This document shows, piece by piece, positions 29,772 through 38,347 of a stretch of DNA of 41,875 nucleotides (position 1 is the first letter of the stretch; every line of letters begins with the position of its first letter). This DNA comes from Candidatus Hadarchaeum yellowstonense. Lineage in GTDB: Archaea; Hadarchaeota; Hadarchaeia; Hadarchaeales; Hadarchaeaceae. The translations under genes were made by a program, and so were the position numbers. The stretch covers positions 1 through 41,875 of the forward strand of contig LQMQ01000049.1 in the NCBI GenBank assembly GCA_001515205.2, given 5' to 3'. The notes beneath the pieces were generated by a model that saw only the letters and a list, made by a program, of their open reading frames with translations, was not told the origin of the DNA and searched no databases.

Positions 29772-30034
29772 CAGATCATCCCCAGCTTGGCCGCTATCTC
29801 ATCGGCCATAAATTCAGGAGCCAGTTTCACATAAGCGCGCTTTTTCCCATCAGGGGTGACCTCAACCGACACCTTTCTCACCTTGACCTCGAAGAGCGTC
29901 TCCACTGCCTTCTTTATATCTGACTTGGTCGCGGCATTGTCGACGACGAAGATCAGCTTGTTCTCAGATTCTATCATCTTCACTGCCTTCTCGGTGGCCA
30001 GCGGATAAAGAATCACTGAGTGAGGATCCTTCAT
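29771..30034 (-). CDS. rpl23: Large ribosomal subunit protein uL23
   Basis: uL23 surrounds the exit tunnel and docks SRP and the Sec translocon. From ATG 30034 the 87 residues read [20 protein letters not shown], then [20 protein letters not shown] and [20 protein letters not shown], the standard archaeal sequence. ATG 30034 overlaps the rpl4 stop (ATGA). The longer open frame upstream is inside rpl4 and unneeded. Confidence 0.96.
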   Translation of the reverse strand: MKDPHSVILYPLATEKAVKMIESENKLIFVVDNAATKSDIKKAVETLFEVKVRKVSVEVTPDGKKRAYVKLAPEFMADEIAAKLGMI

Positions 30035-30819
30035 GAGAACAACCCCTCCGCAAGTTTCTGGACGGCGGAACTGGTCCAAACGGTCAATCTTCCCGGGACG
30101 CCGCCGGGGGCCAAAAGCTCCGCGTTCAACTCATTGACCCTGACCACGCTGACGCCGGGCAAGTTTCTGGCTCCCTGCCTTATTCCCCTGTCCTGGCTTA
30201 TCACTATCAATGGCCCCACTGCTCGCTTGTATCTCCTGCCCCTCATCTTGCCCACCCCGGCCCTCACCCGTCTGCCCTCCGAAGCCCTCTCGAGCTCTTT
30301 GCCCAAGCCCAGCTTGGTCAACGTCATCTTAATATCTGCGGTGCTCTTCAGGCTCTCCAGTTCATCGGTGACGACAATGGGGAGAACTGGAATGTCATCA
30401 ACCTTATGGCCTCTGGAGGCAACAAGCCTTTTATCCTTCGACGCCGCAATTGCCGACCTTATCGCCAAGCGCCGCTCCTTTTTGTTTATCCTTTCCTCAA
30501 TTTTCTTTTCCACCTTCGGGGGGTGGGCTCTCCTGCCGCCGACAGCGTGTGGCGCAAAGGCACCCATCCCAGATGCGGGGTGTTTGGTGCCCTTGACCCT
30601 CCTGATCCGGGAAACACCGAACCCCTTGCCCCAGGTCTCGGCCGATGTCCTCTTGCCCGCCATCGGATCCGGACCCCAAGGCTGAATCCTGGCCGACTGA
30701 GCGGCGAGCACGGCCCGCCTGATGACATCTGGCCTGATCTCGGTGTTGAAGACCTCGGGAAGCTCTATTTCCTCAACAGGCTTGGCATCAAGAGAAAAAA
30801 CGGGGACCTTCATGATCAT
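30031..30819 (-). CDS. rpl4: Large ribosomal subunit protein uL4
   Basis: uL4 extends a loop into the exit tunnel. The 262 residues begin [20 protein letters not shown] and include the tunnel loop with [20 protein letters not shown] and [20 protein letters not shown], then [23 protein letters not shown] 30819 overlaps the rpl3 stop (ATGA); a second ATG at 30813 is also possible. Confidence 0.97.
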   Translation of the reverse strand: MIMKVPVFSLDAKPVEEIELPEVFNTEIRPDVIRRAVLAAQSARIQPWGPDPMAGKRTSAETWGKGFGVSRIRRVKGTKHPASGMGAFAPHAVGGRRAHPPKVEKKIEERINKKERRLAIRSAIAASKDKRLVASRGHKVDDIPVLPIVVTDELESLKSTADIKMTLTKLGLGKELERASEGRRVRAGVGKMRGRRYKRAVGPLIVISQDRGIRQGARNLPGVSVVRVNELNAELLAPGGVPGRLTVWTSSAVQKLAEGLFS

Positions 30820-31823
30820 GCACCCTGCTGCGAGGCTGTGCTGATGTAAGTGATCGAGGGGGCGGTGGTGGTCATTTGCTGAAGCCTCACCGGGTGCCTC
30901 AGCTGAACCAACCTCTTCGTCGGGCCGGGAACAGATCCGGCGAGAACGATGAAATCCCCTTTAACTGGCCCGTAGCGGAGAAAGCCACCGCTCGGCGTGA
31001 CCTCCTTCCCGTCGTTGCCTATCTTTAAAATTCTTTTATTGAAGTCGGTGCGTTGATGATAGCCCATCTGCCCGGCTGCGGGAACCGTCCAGAGAATCCT
31101 GGGTGGAGACCAGGGACCCAGAGTACCGACCTGTCGGCGCCCCTCGTCGCTCTTCCGGGGCAAAATCTTAACACCCCAGCGCTTTACCGGGCCCTGGAAG
31201 CCCTTTCCCTTCGTGATCGCCAGAACATCGACAAAATCTCCCTCCTTGAAAACGTCTGCCGGCCGGATCTGTTTGCCCAGAATCCCCTTGGAATAGTTCC
31301 AGCGCTCTTCAACGGAGCTGCCTTCAACCCTTATCTCGACCAGGTCTGGTTTTTTCTTCGGCACGCTGGCGGCCCGGGGCTGCGTGCAGGCCAGAACACG
31401 GATTTCAGAAACCTTGCCCGACTTAATCAAGGACTCGGCCTGCTCCAGGGCCTTTTGGGCATCGTATTTCTTGGGCCTTGTAATCCGGCGGTAAAGATCT
31501 TTGGGAACTTCACTTGCCCAGACCTCTCCAACCGACCTCAATCCCTTGGAGGTTTCTTGGTAAAGCCTGACCGCGCAGATCACCATCGGCGGTGCTTCAA
31601 TGACCGTGGCCGGGACACAGATCTCCTGCCCCTTGGTCATCGAACCCTTGCGGTCGTCAATCATGAAGAGGCTGATCATCCCCGCCTTGTAGCCGGCAAA
31701 ACCCTGCAGCCCCAACCTAGCTCCCGCTGGCCAGGCCCGCACACGGGCCACCGGTCTCTTGGCCCTCACCCGTGGCATGTAGGCCAACGACCCACGCCGC
31801 GGGTGGTGTTTTCGCCTTCCCAT
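30816..31823 (-). CDS. rpl3: Large ribosomal subunit protein uL3
   Basis: uL3 reaches the peptidyl transferase centre. The 335-residue archaeal form starts MGRRKHHPRRGSLAYMPRVR, and has GLQGFAGYKAGMISLFMIDD, FVDVLAITKGKGFQGPVKRW and RRQVGTLGPWSPPRILWTVP. It is the first ribosomal gene of the superoperon, 3 nt after the SPOUT methyltransferase gene, with GAGGGATAG as ribosome site. Confidence 0.97.
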   Translation of the reverse strand: MGRRKHHPRRGSLAYMPRVRAKRPVARVRAWPAGARLGLQGFAGYKAGMISLFMIDDRKGSMTKGQEICVPATVIEAPPMVICAVRLYQETSKGLRSVGEVWASEVPKDLYRRITRPKKYDAQKALEQAESLIKSGKVSEIRVLACTQPRAASVPKKKPDLVEIRVEGSSVEERWNYSKGILGKQIRPADVFKEGDFVDVLAITKGKGFQGPVKRWGVKILPRKSDEGRRQVGTLGPWSPPRILWTVPAAGQMGYHQRTDFNKRILKIGNDGKEVTPSGGFLRYGPVKGDFIVLAGSVPGPTKRLVQLRHPVRLQQMTTTAPSITYISTASQQGA

Positions 31824-31826
31824 TTT

Positions 31827-32672
31827 CTATCCCTCGATGAGCGCGTTGAGCAGCGAGAGCGTGGCTAGAAGCGCCTCCTCGGTCCGAACCGTGGCCGTGC
31901 CCTGGTTCGGCACCGCGTTTACAATGACGTCGAACATCTCCGACGCGTCGACGCCCTGACGCCAGCATATCTCGAAGAGCCCGGCATAGGGGCCCCCGAA
32001 AGCTACCGCCACTCTGCGAGGCTCGCTACTCTTTATCGCCTGCACGGCTTCATATAAATTTTGCCCTCGCCGCGATGTACCAATGTAGTAATCAGATTTA
32101 ACTGCTTTTAAGCCCTCCGAGAGGCTCGGGGCCCGTAAAATTTTGAAGCCCCAGTACTCCGAAATCTCTCGGCGAGAAACAGGTTCCACACGGATGAAAT
32201 CTCCATCGCTGTCCCCAAGCCTTACCGTCAACCGTTGCTTCAAGGGCAGCTTCCCGTCGAATATCCCCTTCTTGGGCAAACCTATCTCCAGAATGCTCCT
32301 CTCACCAGAATCGATGACGACGCCCTCGCGGTAGTCTCCCTTTTTATTTCTCTCGTTCTGCAGCGGGTGGTGCGGCGTCCGCAACGGGAAAAGCAACCCG
32401 GCGTATCTGAGTTTTCTGGAACGAGGGAAGAGGATCTTGCGCAGGTACTGCGGGGTCTCAAGATAACTCAACAGCAACTCGATGGTCCTGGCTTGCTCCT
32501 CCTGATCCTCGACATTAGGATCCTCGTCGTCGTAGATGCAGACCCTCTCAACGCGGAATATCGCCAAAGCCCGGCCAACCATGCCGACCTTTATGGTCAC
32601 CATGCGGAGGTCGGAGGTGTCAGCCACCAACGAGGCTGGCAACAGCACTGAAATTTCCGTCTTGGCAGGCAT
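31827..32672 (-). CDS. SPOUT-family RNA methyltransferase (COG2106-type)
   Basis: This family is the archaeal relative of human SPOUT1 (C9orf114), a predicted knotted-fold RNA methyltransferase whose gene is regularly upstream of archaeal rpl3. The 281 residues start TEISVLLPASLVADTSDLRM, contain the OB-like insert with GSSRG-type KKGDYREGVVIDSGERSILE, and the C-terminal knot region VAVAFGGPYAGLFEICWRQG then VNAVPNQGTATVRTEEALLA with the S-adenosylmethionine-site NQGTATVRTEEA. It is 6 nt after rtcB. The exact RNA target is not known; linkage suggests rRNA. Neighbouring L3 supports the assignment. Confidence 0.88.
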   Translation of the reverse strand: MPAKTEISVLLPASLVADTSDLRMVTIKVGMVGRALAIFRVERVCIYDDEDPNVEDQEEQARTIELLLSYLETPQYLRKILFPRSRKLRYAGLLFPLRTPHHPLQNERNKKGDYREGVVIDSGERSILEIGLPKKGIFDGKLPLKQRLTVRLGDSDGDFIRVEPVSRREISEYWGFKILRAPSLSEGLKAVKSDYYIGTSRRGQNLYEAVQAIKSSEPRRVAVAFGGPYAGLFEICWRQGVDASEMFDVIVNAVPNQGTATVRTEEALLATLSLLNALIEG

Positions 32673-32678
32673 CCCCGA

Positions 32679-34160
32679 TCAGCCTTTGGCAACCCCAAGG
32701 GGCACCAGCCTCGCCACTTTCCTCGCTATGCCTGCCCGGTGGGTGACGTCAACAACTTTATCGATGTCCTTGTAGGCCTCAGGCGCCTCTTCCGCAATCA
32801 CTGAAATTTTGGCGGCTCTAACAACCCTGCCCTCGGACTCCAGACGGCGCTTGACCTCCTCGCCGCGGAACTGCTTTAAAGCCGCGGTCCGGCTTAGGTG
32901 CCTTCCGGCCCCGTGAGCGGTGGAGCCGAAAGTCTCCTTGAACCCCTGTGTCGTGCCGACCATCACATAGGAAGCCGTTCCCATGTCGCCGGGTATCAGG
33001 ACGGGTTGACCCACATCGCGATATATCGCCGGCACCTCGGGGTGCCCAGCGGGGAAGGCCCTGGTAGCTCCCTTGCGGTGAACACAGAGTTTCCTCCTTA
33101 CCCCATCCACCTCATGTTCCTCGATCTTGGCAATGTTGTGGGCAACATCGTAGACGATGTGCAGACCCAAGGCTTCGGCGTCCCTCTTCATAACTTCCTC
33201 AAAGGACTGCCTCACCCAGTGAACTATCATCTGCCGGTTGGCCCAAGCAAAATTGGCCGCACACCTCATCGCTGAGAGGTAGGCCTGACCCTCCGGAGAG
33301 TTCACCGGGACGTTCACCAGCTCTCGGTCCGGCAAAAAGATGTTGTACTTTTTCACCGCCCTTTCCATGTTGCGCAGATAATCAGAGCAAACCTGGTGCC
33401 CCAGACCGCGCGAGCCGGTGTGAACCATCACCATCACCTGGCCCTCGTGATCTATGCCGAACCTCTTGGCCACCTCAGGATCAAATATTTTATCCACCGT
33501 CTGAACCTCGAGAAAGTGGTTACCGCTGCCCAAACTACCCAGCTGAGGATAACCCCTCTTCTTGGCCTCGATGCTAACGTCTTTGGCCGAGGCACCGGAC
33601 ATTCCTCCCCTTTCCTCCAGGCGTTCGAGATCTTCCTCCCAGCCATATCCGTTCTCAACCGCCCACTTTGCACCTAACTCCAGCACCTGATCCAGCTGGG
33701 CCGGTGTGACCTTGACCTTGCCCTCGCTGCCCAGCCCGGAGGGGACATTTCTAAACAGCGCCTCCACCAGCTCACGAAGCCTGGGGACAACCTCGGCTTT
33801 ATCGAGATCGGTCCGCAGCAGACGGACGCCGCAGTTGATGTCATAGCCAACCCCTCCCGGACTGACCACCCCTGTCTCGGCATCGGTGGCCGCGACCCCG
33901 CCGATGGGGAAACCATAGCCCTGATGCCCGTCGGGGAGCGTGATGGAATAGCGGTAGATTCCCTGCAGCGAGGAAACGTTGGCGGCCTGCTCCAGCGTAA
34001 GATCCCTGCTCATCTCCTTGATCATCTCCTCATCCGCGTAGATGCGGGCGGGGACCCTCATCCAGCTCCGGTACTCCCGGGGGATCTCCCACCTGAGCTC
34101 GTCCAACTTCCTTATCATCCCTTTCCAAGGACCGCCAGCAGCTGCAGAACCTTCCTCCAT
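32679..34160 (-). CDS. rtcB: tRNA-splicing ligase RtcB (3'-phosphate RNA ligase)
   Basis: RtcB joins 2',3'-cyclic phosphate and 5'-OH ends, the reaction needed after tRNA intron removal. The 493 residues include SLQGIYRYSITLPDGHQGYG, the manganese ligands Cys110 (GGVGYDINCGVRLL), His215 (GSGNHFLEVQ), His247 (MVHTGSRGLGHQ) and His341 (DVAHNIAK), and the guanylated His416 in GSTAHGAGRHLSR. No intein is present although many archaeal RtcB genes carry one. ATG 34160 lies behind GGTGGAG; ATG 34118 (MIRKLDELRWEIPR) is closer to the usual N-terminus and possible. It heads the superoperon and lies next to archease. Confidence 0.97.
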   Translation of the reverse strand: MEEGSAAAGGPWKGMIRKLDELRWEIPREYRSWMRVPARIYADEEMIKEMSRDLTLEQAANVSSLQGIYRYSITLPDGHQGYGFPIGGVAATDAETGVVSPGGVGYDINCGVRLLRTDLDKAEVVPRLRELVEALFRNVPSGLGSEGKVKVTPAQLDQVLELGAKWAVENGYGWEEDLERLEERGGMSGASAKDVSIEAKKRGYPQLGSLGSGNHFLEVQTVDKIFDPEVAKRFGIDHEGQVMVMVHTGSRGLGHQVCSDYLRNMERAVKKYNIFLPDRELVNVPVNSPEGQAYLSAMRCAANFAWANRQMIVHWVRQSFEEVMKRDAEALGLHIVYDVAHNIAKIEEHEVDGVRRKLCVHRKGATRAFPAGHPEVPAIYRDVGQPVLIPGDMGTASYVMVGTTQGFKETFGSTAHGAGRHLSRTAALKQFRGEEVKRRLESEGRVVRAAKISVIAEEAPEAYKDIDKVVDVTHRAGIARKVARLVPLGVAKG

Positions 34161-34187
34161 GACTCCACCCAGCTAAATGTGCTTCAC

Positions 34188-34200
34188 TCGTTAAATTAAC
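34188..34200 (-). promoter_or_regulatory. Probable TATA box of the rtcB-led superoperon
   Basis: The minus strand reads AAGGTTAATTTAACGAG here, about 35 nt before the rtcB ATG at 34160, in the only gap (55 nt) between archease and rtcB. Spacing predicts a very short leader. It may be the main promoter for the ribosomal string that follows. Confidence 0.4.
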
Positions 34201-34215
34201 CTTGTCGTTGCAGAT

Positions 34216-34641
34216 TCAAATGTCAACGAAAGCCTGGACATAACTGCCGCTTTCCCGCTGTTCGATCTTCATCTGGTGATAGGTCATCGCCTTGACCGCG
34301 GTTCTCTCCGGATGCTTGGCGGGGTCAAAGGTCTCACCCCAAGCCCGGCCCGAAAGCCTGAAACCACCAGCTGTCCTCTCTATTTTCACCGCAAACTTGG
34401 AGAAAACCAGATTTCTGGAATCATGGAGATAAATCAACCTGTCGAGCCAATCGTAGAGTAGTGCTCCTTCATCCTCCGCCTCCAATTCAACGTCGACCTG
34501 TTGCCGCGGCTCAACCTTACCCGTATCCACCATGATCTCGAACAGCGCGAGCGCCGCGTTCTCGAAGGCCTCGGACAGGTCATAACCATAGGCCCTGAAG
34601 CCTATGTCGCTCGGGTGCTCAATCCATTCAAACTTTTTCAT
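34216..34641 (-). CDS. Archease (RtcB-activating protein)
   Basis: Archease accelerates RtcB guanylylation and widens its cofactor use. From ATG 34641 about 141 residues read MKKFEWIEHPSDIGFRAYGY, followed by DLSEAFENAALALFEIMVDT and LYDWLDRLIYLHDSRNLVFS and a C-terminal AVKAMTYHQMKIEQRESGSY. These are the family hallmarks, with the Asp of HPSDIGF among expected metal ligands. GGTGGAG lies 4 nt before the ATG. The open frame continues upstream to 34764, but those residues look non-homologous. It directly precedes rtcB, supporting joint function. Confidence 0.95.
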   Translation of the reverse strand: MKKFEWIEHPSDIGFRAYGYDLSEAFENAALALFEIMVDTGKVEPRQQVDVELEAEDEGALLYDWLDRLIYLHDSRNLVFSKFAVKIERTAGGFRLSGRAWGETFDPAKHPERTAVKAMTYHQMKIEQRESGSYVQAFVDI

Positions 34642-34691
34642 TAACTCCACCACGTCAAAAACCAGTGTTGCTACCCCAAGATAACGGATTA

Positions 34692-34706
34692 CTTTATTAA
34701 ATATCT
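34692..34706 (-). promoter_or_regulatory. Possible TATA box of archease
   Basis: The minus strand reads AGATATTTAATAAAG between the ATPase stop (34774) and the archease ATG (34641). Distance to the ATG is about 58 nt, leaving a leader near 30 nt. Suggests archease is separated from the ATPase gene. Confidence 0.4.
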
Positions 34707-34773
34707 GCCTTGGTGGACAACCAGAATCCCTCGCGGAGATAGGTGCCGAGGGGAACTGAAACAAATCAATCGG

Positions 34774-37341
34774 CTAGGCCACGCATAAAAATCTTTTTTT
34801 GAGGGGCTTCACCGCTTTCAGTACCTCAAACCAGAGCACGCTCGCGACACCCGCTGCAAAGCAAAAAACGATGTCCTCGGGGTGCAGGTAGGCCATCTTG
34901 AAAATGCCGCGGAGAACCGGGACATACAAGATCAAAAAGATGAAGGTCAGGGTTCCCCCGAGAACCAGCCACAGGGGAATGTTTCTGGTGCGGAGGGAGG
35001 ACAGCATGCTCTTCGACCAAGAGAGATTGGTCAAGATCAGGCAGATGTTGGCCACGATGAGGGTGACGTAGGTGAGCGCCCTTGCCTCAGCTTCACCCTG
35101 GCCGCGGTAATAGGAGAACACGAAGATGAGAAGCACCGCAGCGAGAACCACCAGCCCCTGAAGTATGCCTAGGGTCAAGGTTTTCCGGTTAAACATCTTC
35201 AGCTTCGGATCCCGGGGCGGACGGGACATAACATCCGGTTCCTCCGGCTGGGCTTCGAAGACAATCGAGCAAGCTGGATCAATGATGAGTTCCAGAAAGG
35301 CTATGTGGACCGGCAGAAGAACCAGCGGCATATTCAACAGCACCGGGATGAGAGTTATTCCCGCGATCGGTATGTGGATGGTGAAAATGTAAATCATCGC
35401 CTTCTTGATGTTGTCGTAAATCCGGCGTCCGTTTCTGACGGCCCGGACGATGGAAGTAAAGTCGTCATCAAGGAGGACGAGCGAGGCCGATTCCCGCGCC
35501 ACATCAGTTCCCCTTCCTCCCATCGCGACGCCAATGTTTGCCGACTTAAGCGCCGGGGCATCGTTGATCCCGTCTCCCGTCATCGCCACGACCTCGCCGT
35601 TGGCCTTGAAGGCATTCACTATCCTCAGCTTCTGCTCTGGAGTCACCCGGGCAAAGATGTTCACCTCTCTCACCTTCTCCCGGAGCCCCTCGTCGCTCAT
35701 CCTTTCCAGCTCAGGACCGGTCACCACACTACCAGCGGAGTCCAGCCCGATTTCCCTAGCTAGGTGCAGCGCCGTTCCGGGATAATCGCCGGTGATCATC
35801 ACCACCCTGATGCCGGCCTGGTGGCACTCCTCTATCGCCTCAGCAACTCCGGGTCTGGCCGGGTCCTTGAAACCGAGCAAGCCCAGAAACTCGAACCTGA
35901 AATCGTGCTGCTGGACGGGCAGATCAACTTTTTTAAAGTATGCCTTGGCCACACCAATTACCCTCAAGCCCTCGTCAGCCATCGCAGCAACTTTCTTTGA
36001 GATCTCAGCTAATCTTTCCCCCTCCAAGTGACAGAGATCAGCGATGGCCTCAGGGGCTCCCTTCGCGGCAATCACATATTCCTCCCCATCCGGAGAGCTC
36101 CATACCTGCGACATCGCTAGCAGCTTCTCCGAGAGGATGTACTCCTTGACCAAGCTCCAGTTGCGGTGAACATGCTCGGTGTTGGCGAGTTGCTTGTCCG
36201 AAAGCTGGTTGATCGCTTTCTCCATCGGATCTAGAGCATCCTTCCCGCTGGCGAGAACGCTGAACTCTAGGAGCTCGTGAAACTTCTCCGGCAGTGGCCC
36301 GTCTTTCTCAACATCGTAAAACTCATCATCCACCAGCATCTTCTTCAACATCATCTCATTCTGGGTGAGAGTGCCCGTCTTATCGACACAGAGAACCGTT
36401 GCCGCGCCAAGGGTTTCCAGGGAAGCCACCCTGCGGGTGAGCACCCTGCTCTTGGATATCCGCCAGGCCCCGAGAGCAAGGAAAACCGTCAGAACAACCG
36501 GGAACTCTTCCGGTATCACCGCCATCGCGAGCGTCAGCCCGGCGAGAAAACCGTGCAGCCAGTCACCTTTGGTGAGACCATAGGCCACGATCACGATGGC
36601 GCTCAAGATCAAGCCGAGCAGGGCGATATTTCGAACAAGTTTTCTGGTCTCCCTTTGCAGGGAGGTCTCTTCCGGGCCAAGGCTCTCCAGCGCCCTGCCT
36701 ATCTTTCCCATCTCGGTGTTCAAACCGGTGGCCAAGACCCTGACATAACCATGCCCCTTGACGACCAGCGTCCCGGAGTAAACAAACGGCTGGTCATCAC
36801 CTCCGGGTCTGCCCATCTTGGCCACGCCATCCCACGGCCTCTTTCTCACCGGAACTGACTCACCCGTGAGCAGGGACTCATCGACGAGAAGATGCATTGA
36901 ATCCAAAACCACTCCGTCAGCGGGCACCCTGTCTCCTTCCTTGAGGAGAAGCAGATCCCCCCGGACAACTTCCCTCCCGGGGATTCTCAGCATCCTTCCA
37001 CCGCGAATGACCAGCGTCCTCGGGCTGGACAGGTGCCTCAGGGCCTCCAACGCCCTTTCCGTCCTTCTTTCCTGGTAGATGGTTATTCCAATTATCACGA
37101 AGACAAAGCTCATCAGGATGGCCGCTTCCTCGATGTCCCCGAGCAGCAGATAAATTGAGCCGATCGCGATCAGGAGCAAAAACATTGGCTCCTTGATCAC
37201 CTCAAAGATTATCCTGAGGATTCCCCTCTCCTCGGCGCGAGGCAACTCGTTGTAACCCTCGGCCTCAAGCCTCCGGGCAGCCTCCTCGGGAGACAGGCCT
37301 TCAAAACCTGCCTGGCTTTCCAAAGTTGTCCCTTTTTGCAT
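34774..37341 (-). CDS. P-type cation-transporting ATPase (PEEFP variant)
   Basis: This 855-residue ion pump has the P2-type layout: N-terminal cation_ATPase_N region, membrane pair near 43-87, actuator domain with TGES (159-162), helix 4 with the ion-site motif PEEFP (277-281), phosphorylation site D320-KTGTLTQNE, the nucleotide-domain KGAPEAI, hinge GDGINDAPAL, and four more membrane segments with ELIIDPACSIVFEAQPEE. Calcium pumps of the SERCA/PMCA type have PEGLP at the helix 4 position, so specificity is uncertain; a divalent cation is likely. No ribosome site precedes the ATG, while a TATA-like element lies about 28 nt upstream, pointing to a leaderless mRNA. Confidence 0.9.
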   Translation of the reverse strand: MQKGTTLESQAGFEGLSPEEAARRLEAEGYNELPRAEERGILRIIFEVIKEPMFLLLIAIGSIYLLLGDIEEAAILMSFVFVIIGITIYQERRTERALEALRHLSSPRTLVIRGGRMLRIPGREVVRGDLLLLKEGDRVPADGVVLDSMHLLVDESLLTGESVPVRKRPWDGVAKMGRPGGDDQPFVYSGTLVVKGHGYVRVLATGLNTEMGKIGRALESLGPEETSLQRETRKLVRNIALLGLILSAIVIVAYGLTKGDWLHGFLAGLTLAMAVIPEEFPVVLTVFLALGAWRISKSRVLTRRVASLETLGAATVLCVDKTGTLTQNEMMLKKMLVDDEFYDVEKDGPLPEKFHELLEFSVLASGKDALDPMEKAINQLSDKQLANTEHVHRNWSLVKEYILSEKLLAMSQVWSSPDGEEYVIAAKGAPEAIADLCHLEGERLAEISKKVAAMADEGLRVIGVAKAYFKKVDLPVQQHDFRFEFLGLLGFKDPARPGVAEAIEECHQAGIRVVMITGDYPGTALHLAREIGLDSAGSVVTGPELERMSDEGLREKVREVNIFARVTPEQKLRIVNAFKANGEVVAMTGDGINDAPALKSANIGVAMGGRGTDVARESASLVLLDDDFTSIVRAVRNGRRIYDNIKKAMIYIFTIHIPIAGITLIPVLLNMPLVLLPVHIAFLELIIDPACSIVFEAQPEEPDVMSRPPRDPKLKMFNRKTLTLGILQGLVVLAAVLLIFVFSYYRGQGEAEARALTYVTLIVANICLILTNLSWSKSMLSSLRTRNIPLWLVLGGTLTFIFLILYVPVLRGIFKMAYLHPEDIVFCFAAGVASVLWFEVLKAVKPLKKRFLCVA

Positions 37342-37364
37342 TTCTTAATAGTAAAGTGCCATTT

Positions 37365-37375
37365 GCTTTTAAGGC
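37365..37375 (-). promoter_or_regulatory. TATA-like element giving a leaderless mRNA for the P-type ATPase
   Basis: The minus strand reads GCCTTAAAAGC centred about 28 nt upstream of the ATPase ATG (37341). The sequence before the ATG (TTACTATTAAGAA) lacks any GG-rich ribosome site, in contrast to almost all other genes here, which supports transcription starting at or near the A of ATG. Confidence 0.45.
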
Positions 37376-37408
37376 TGTTGAAAAACATCTTGAAGCCAAC
37401 CGTGCTTC

Positions 37409-37496
37409 TGGCGCCGGGGAGGGGATTTGAACCCCTGAGGCCCGATGGGCCATACGCTCTCAAGGCGTACGCCTTACCTGGCTTGGCTACCCCGGC
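37409..37496 (-). tRNA. tRNA-Ser (anticodon UGA) with encoded CCA
   Basis: Acceptor GCCGGGG/CCCCGGC with discriminator G and genomic CCA (37409-37411). The anticodon arm is TACGC-CTTGAGA-GCGTA, anticodon TGA. The class II variable arm GGCCC-ATC-GGGCC and T arm AGGGG-TTCAAAT-CCCCT follow. No intron is present. Its acceptor, discriminator and T arm match those of the tRNA-Ser(GGA) at 15157-15257, as expected for serine isoacceptors read by one synthetase. It sits between the DUF996 gene and the P-type ATPase. Confidence 0.96.
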
Positions 37497-37521
37497 CCAC
37501 TGATTACTGAAAATTCCGGGA

Positions 37522-37533
37522 GATAAATTATTG
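37522..37533 (-). promoter_or_regulatory. TATA box of tRNA-Ser(UGA)
   Basis: The minus strand reads CAATAATTTATC, centred about 31 nt upstream of the mature tRNA 5' end at 37496, an appropriate distance for an independent tRNA promoter. Confidence 0.5.
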
Positions 37534-37563
37534 CCTGAGACCGGGCCGCCGGATCCGGCTAAC

Positions 37564-38148
37564 CTATTTTGCCTTTATTGAGAAGAAAGCCACCGTAAGA
37601 AGGATGAACGAAATCCAGACCAGCAAAAGCCCGATGACCACAATGGTCAAGACGGCTCCCACGAGCATTATCAATCCCGCGGTGCTGAACAACTGGACAT
37701 CCGTCTTCGCAGCCAAGGTCACCAATGTTCTCCTGAAGTAAATGACAGCGACGATGAGAAAGACAAAAAGCACAACAATGGCCGCTGCTATGCCGCCAAA
37801 GAGCGACCACATTTCCCCAAAGTTTGCCATTCGGGAAAAAATCTGACCCATCCGAACCCAGTCCATCGGCCGAAGGAAGTCAACTCCATAACGGGACAAA
37901 GCTGCGATTGCCGTCACCATTATCACCACAAGCGATATCACCACGCCGACAACCGCCAACACCACGCCGTAAAGGGCGTTGTCGATTATTCTCCTCTCCT
38001 TAAAGTGTCGCGCCATTCCTTTCAGGGAAATTAACAGGAGGATCAGGCCCACTATTGCTAGTATTCCAGTTCCCGCCATCGCTATCGGCGACAAGACGAT
38101 TAACAGGGCCCCGACGCCGCCCAAGTTTTTGTCTGATTCTAACGTCAT
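37564..38148 (-). CDS. DUF996 family integral membrane protein
   Basis: The 194-residue product is almost wholly hydrophobic, with about five membrane segments (near 12-41, 58-86, 115-138, 151-171, 172-190). The N-terminal SDKNLGGVGALLIVLSPIAM with LLLISLKGMARHFKERRIID and NALYGVVLAVVGVVIS is the pattern I associate with archaeal DUF996. Function is unknown. GGTGAG lies 8 nt before ATG 38148. It is divergent from the KH protein gene and 68 nt from tRNA-Ser. Confidence 0.75.
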   Translation of the reverse strand: MTLESDKNLGGVGALLIVLSPIAMAGTGILAIVGLILLLISLKGMARHFKERRIIDNALYGVVLAVVGVVISLVVIMVTAIAALSRYGVDFLRPMDWVRMGQIFSRMANFGEMWSLFGGIAAAIVVLFVFLIVAVIYFRRTLVTLAAKTDVQLFSTAGLIMLVGAVLTIVVIGLLLVWISFILLTVAFFSIKAK

Positions 38149-38347
38149 CGTATATACTCACCCTTTCCCAGATAAAGGCTTTCCCTTGGCTGTATTCCGG
38201 ACAACGACCCTCACCCGGAACCGGCGAGACCACCAAAAGATTTTTGACATCATCGGTTGGAATTAAATCAGGGAAAAGAACTGCGGGTAAAAATGTCGGT
38301 GGTTAAACACACGGCCAACATTCTGAAAAAGTTATGTTATTCGGTGC
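38149..38347. other. Divergent intergenic region between DUF996 and aDim2 genes
   Basis: These 199 nt must hold promoters for both directions. The best plus-strand TATA candidate is GGTTAAACAC near 38299-38308, which would leave a leader of about 20 nt carrying GGTG at 38343-38346. No minus-strand TATA was convincing. No small gene or RNA was recognised. Confidence 0.35.

Noticed and set aside
32679-34160. Possible intein in rtcB
   Set aside because: The catalytic motifs are contiguous and length is 493 residues, so no intein is present.
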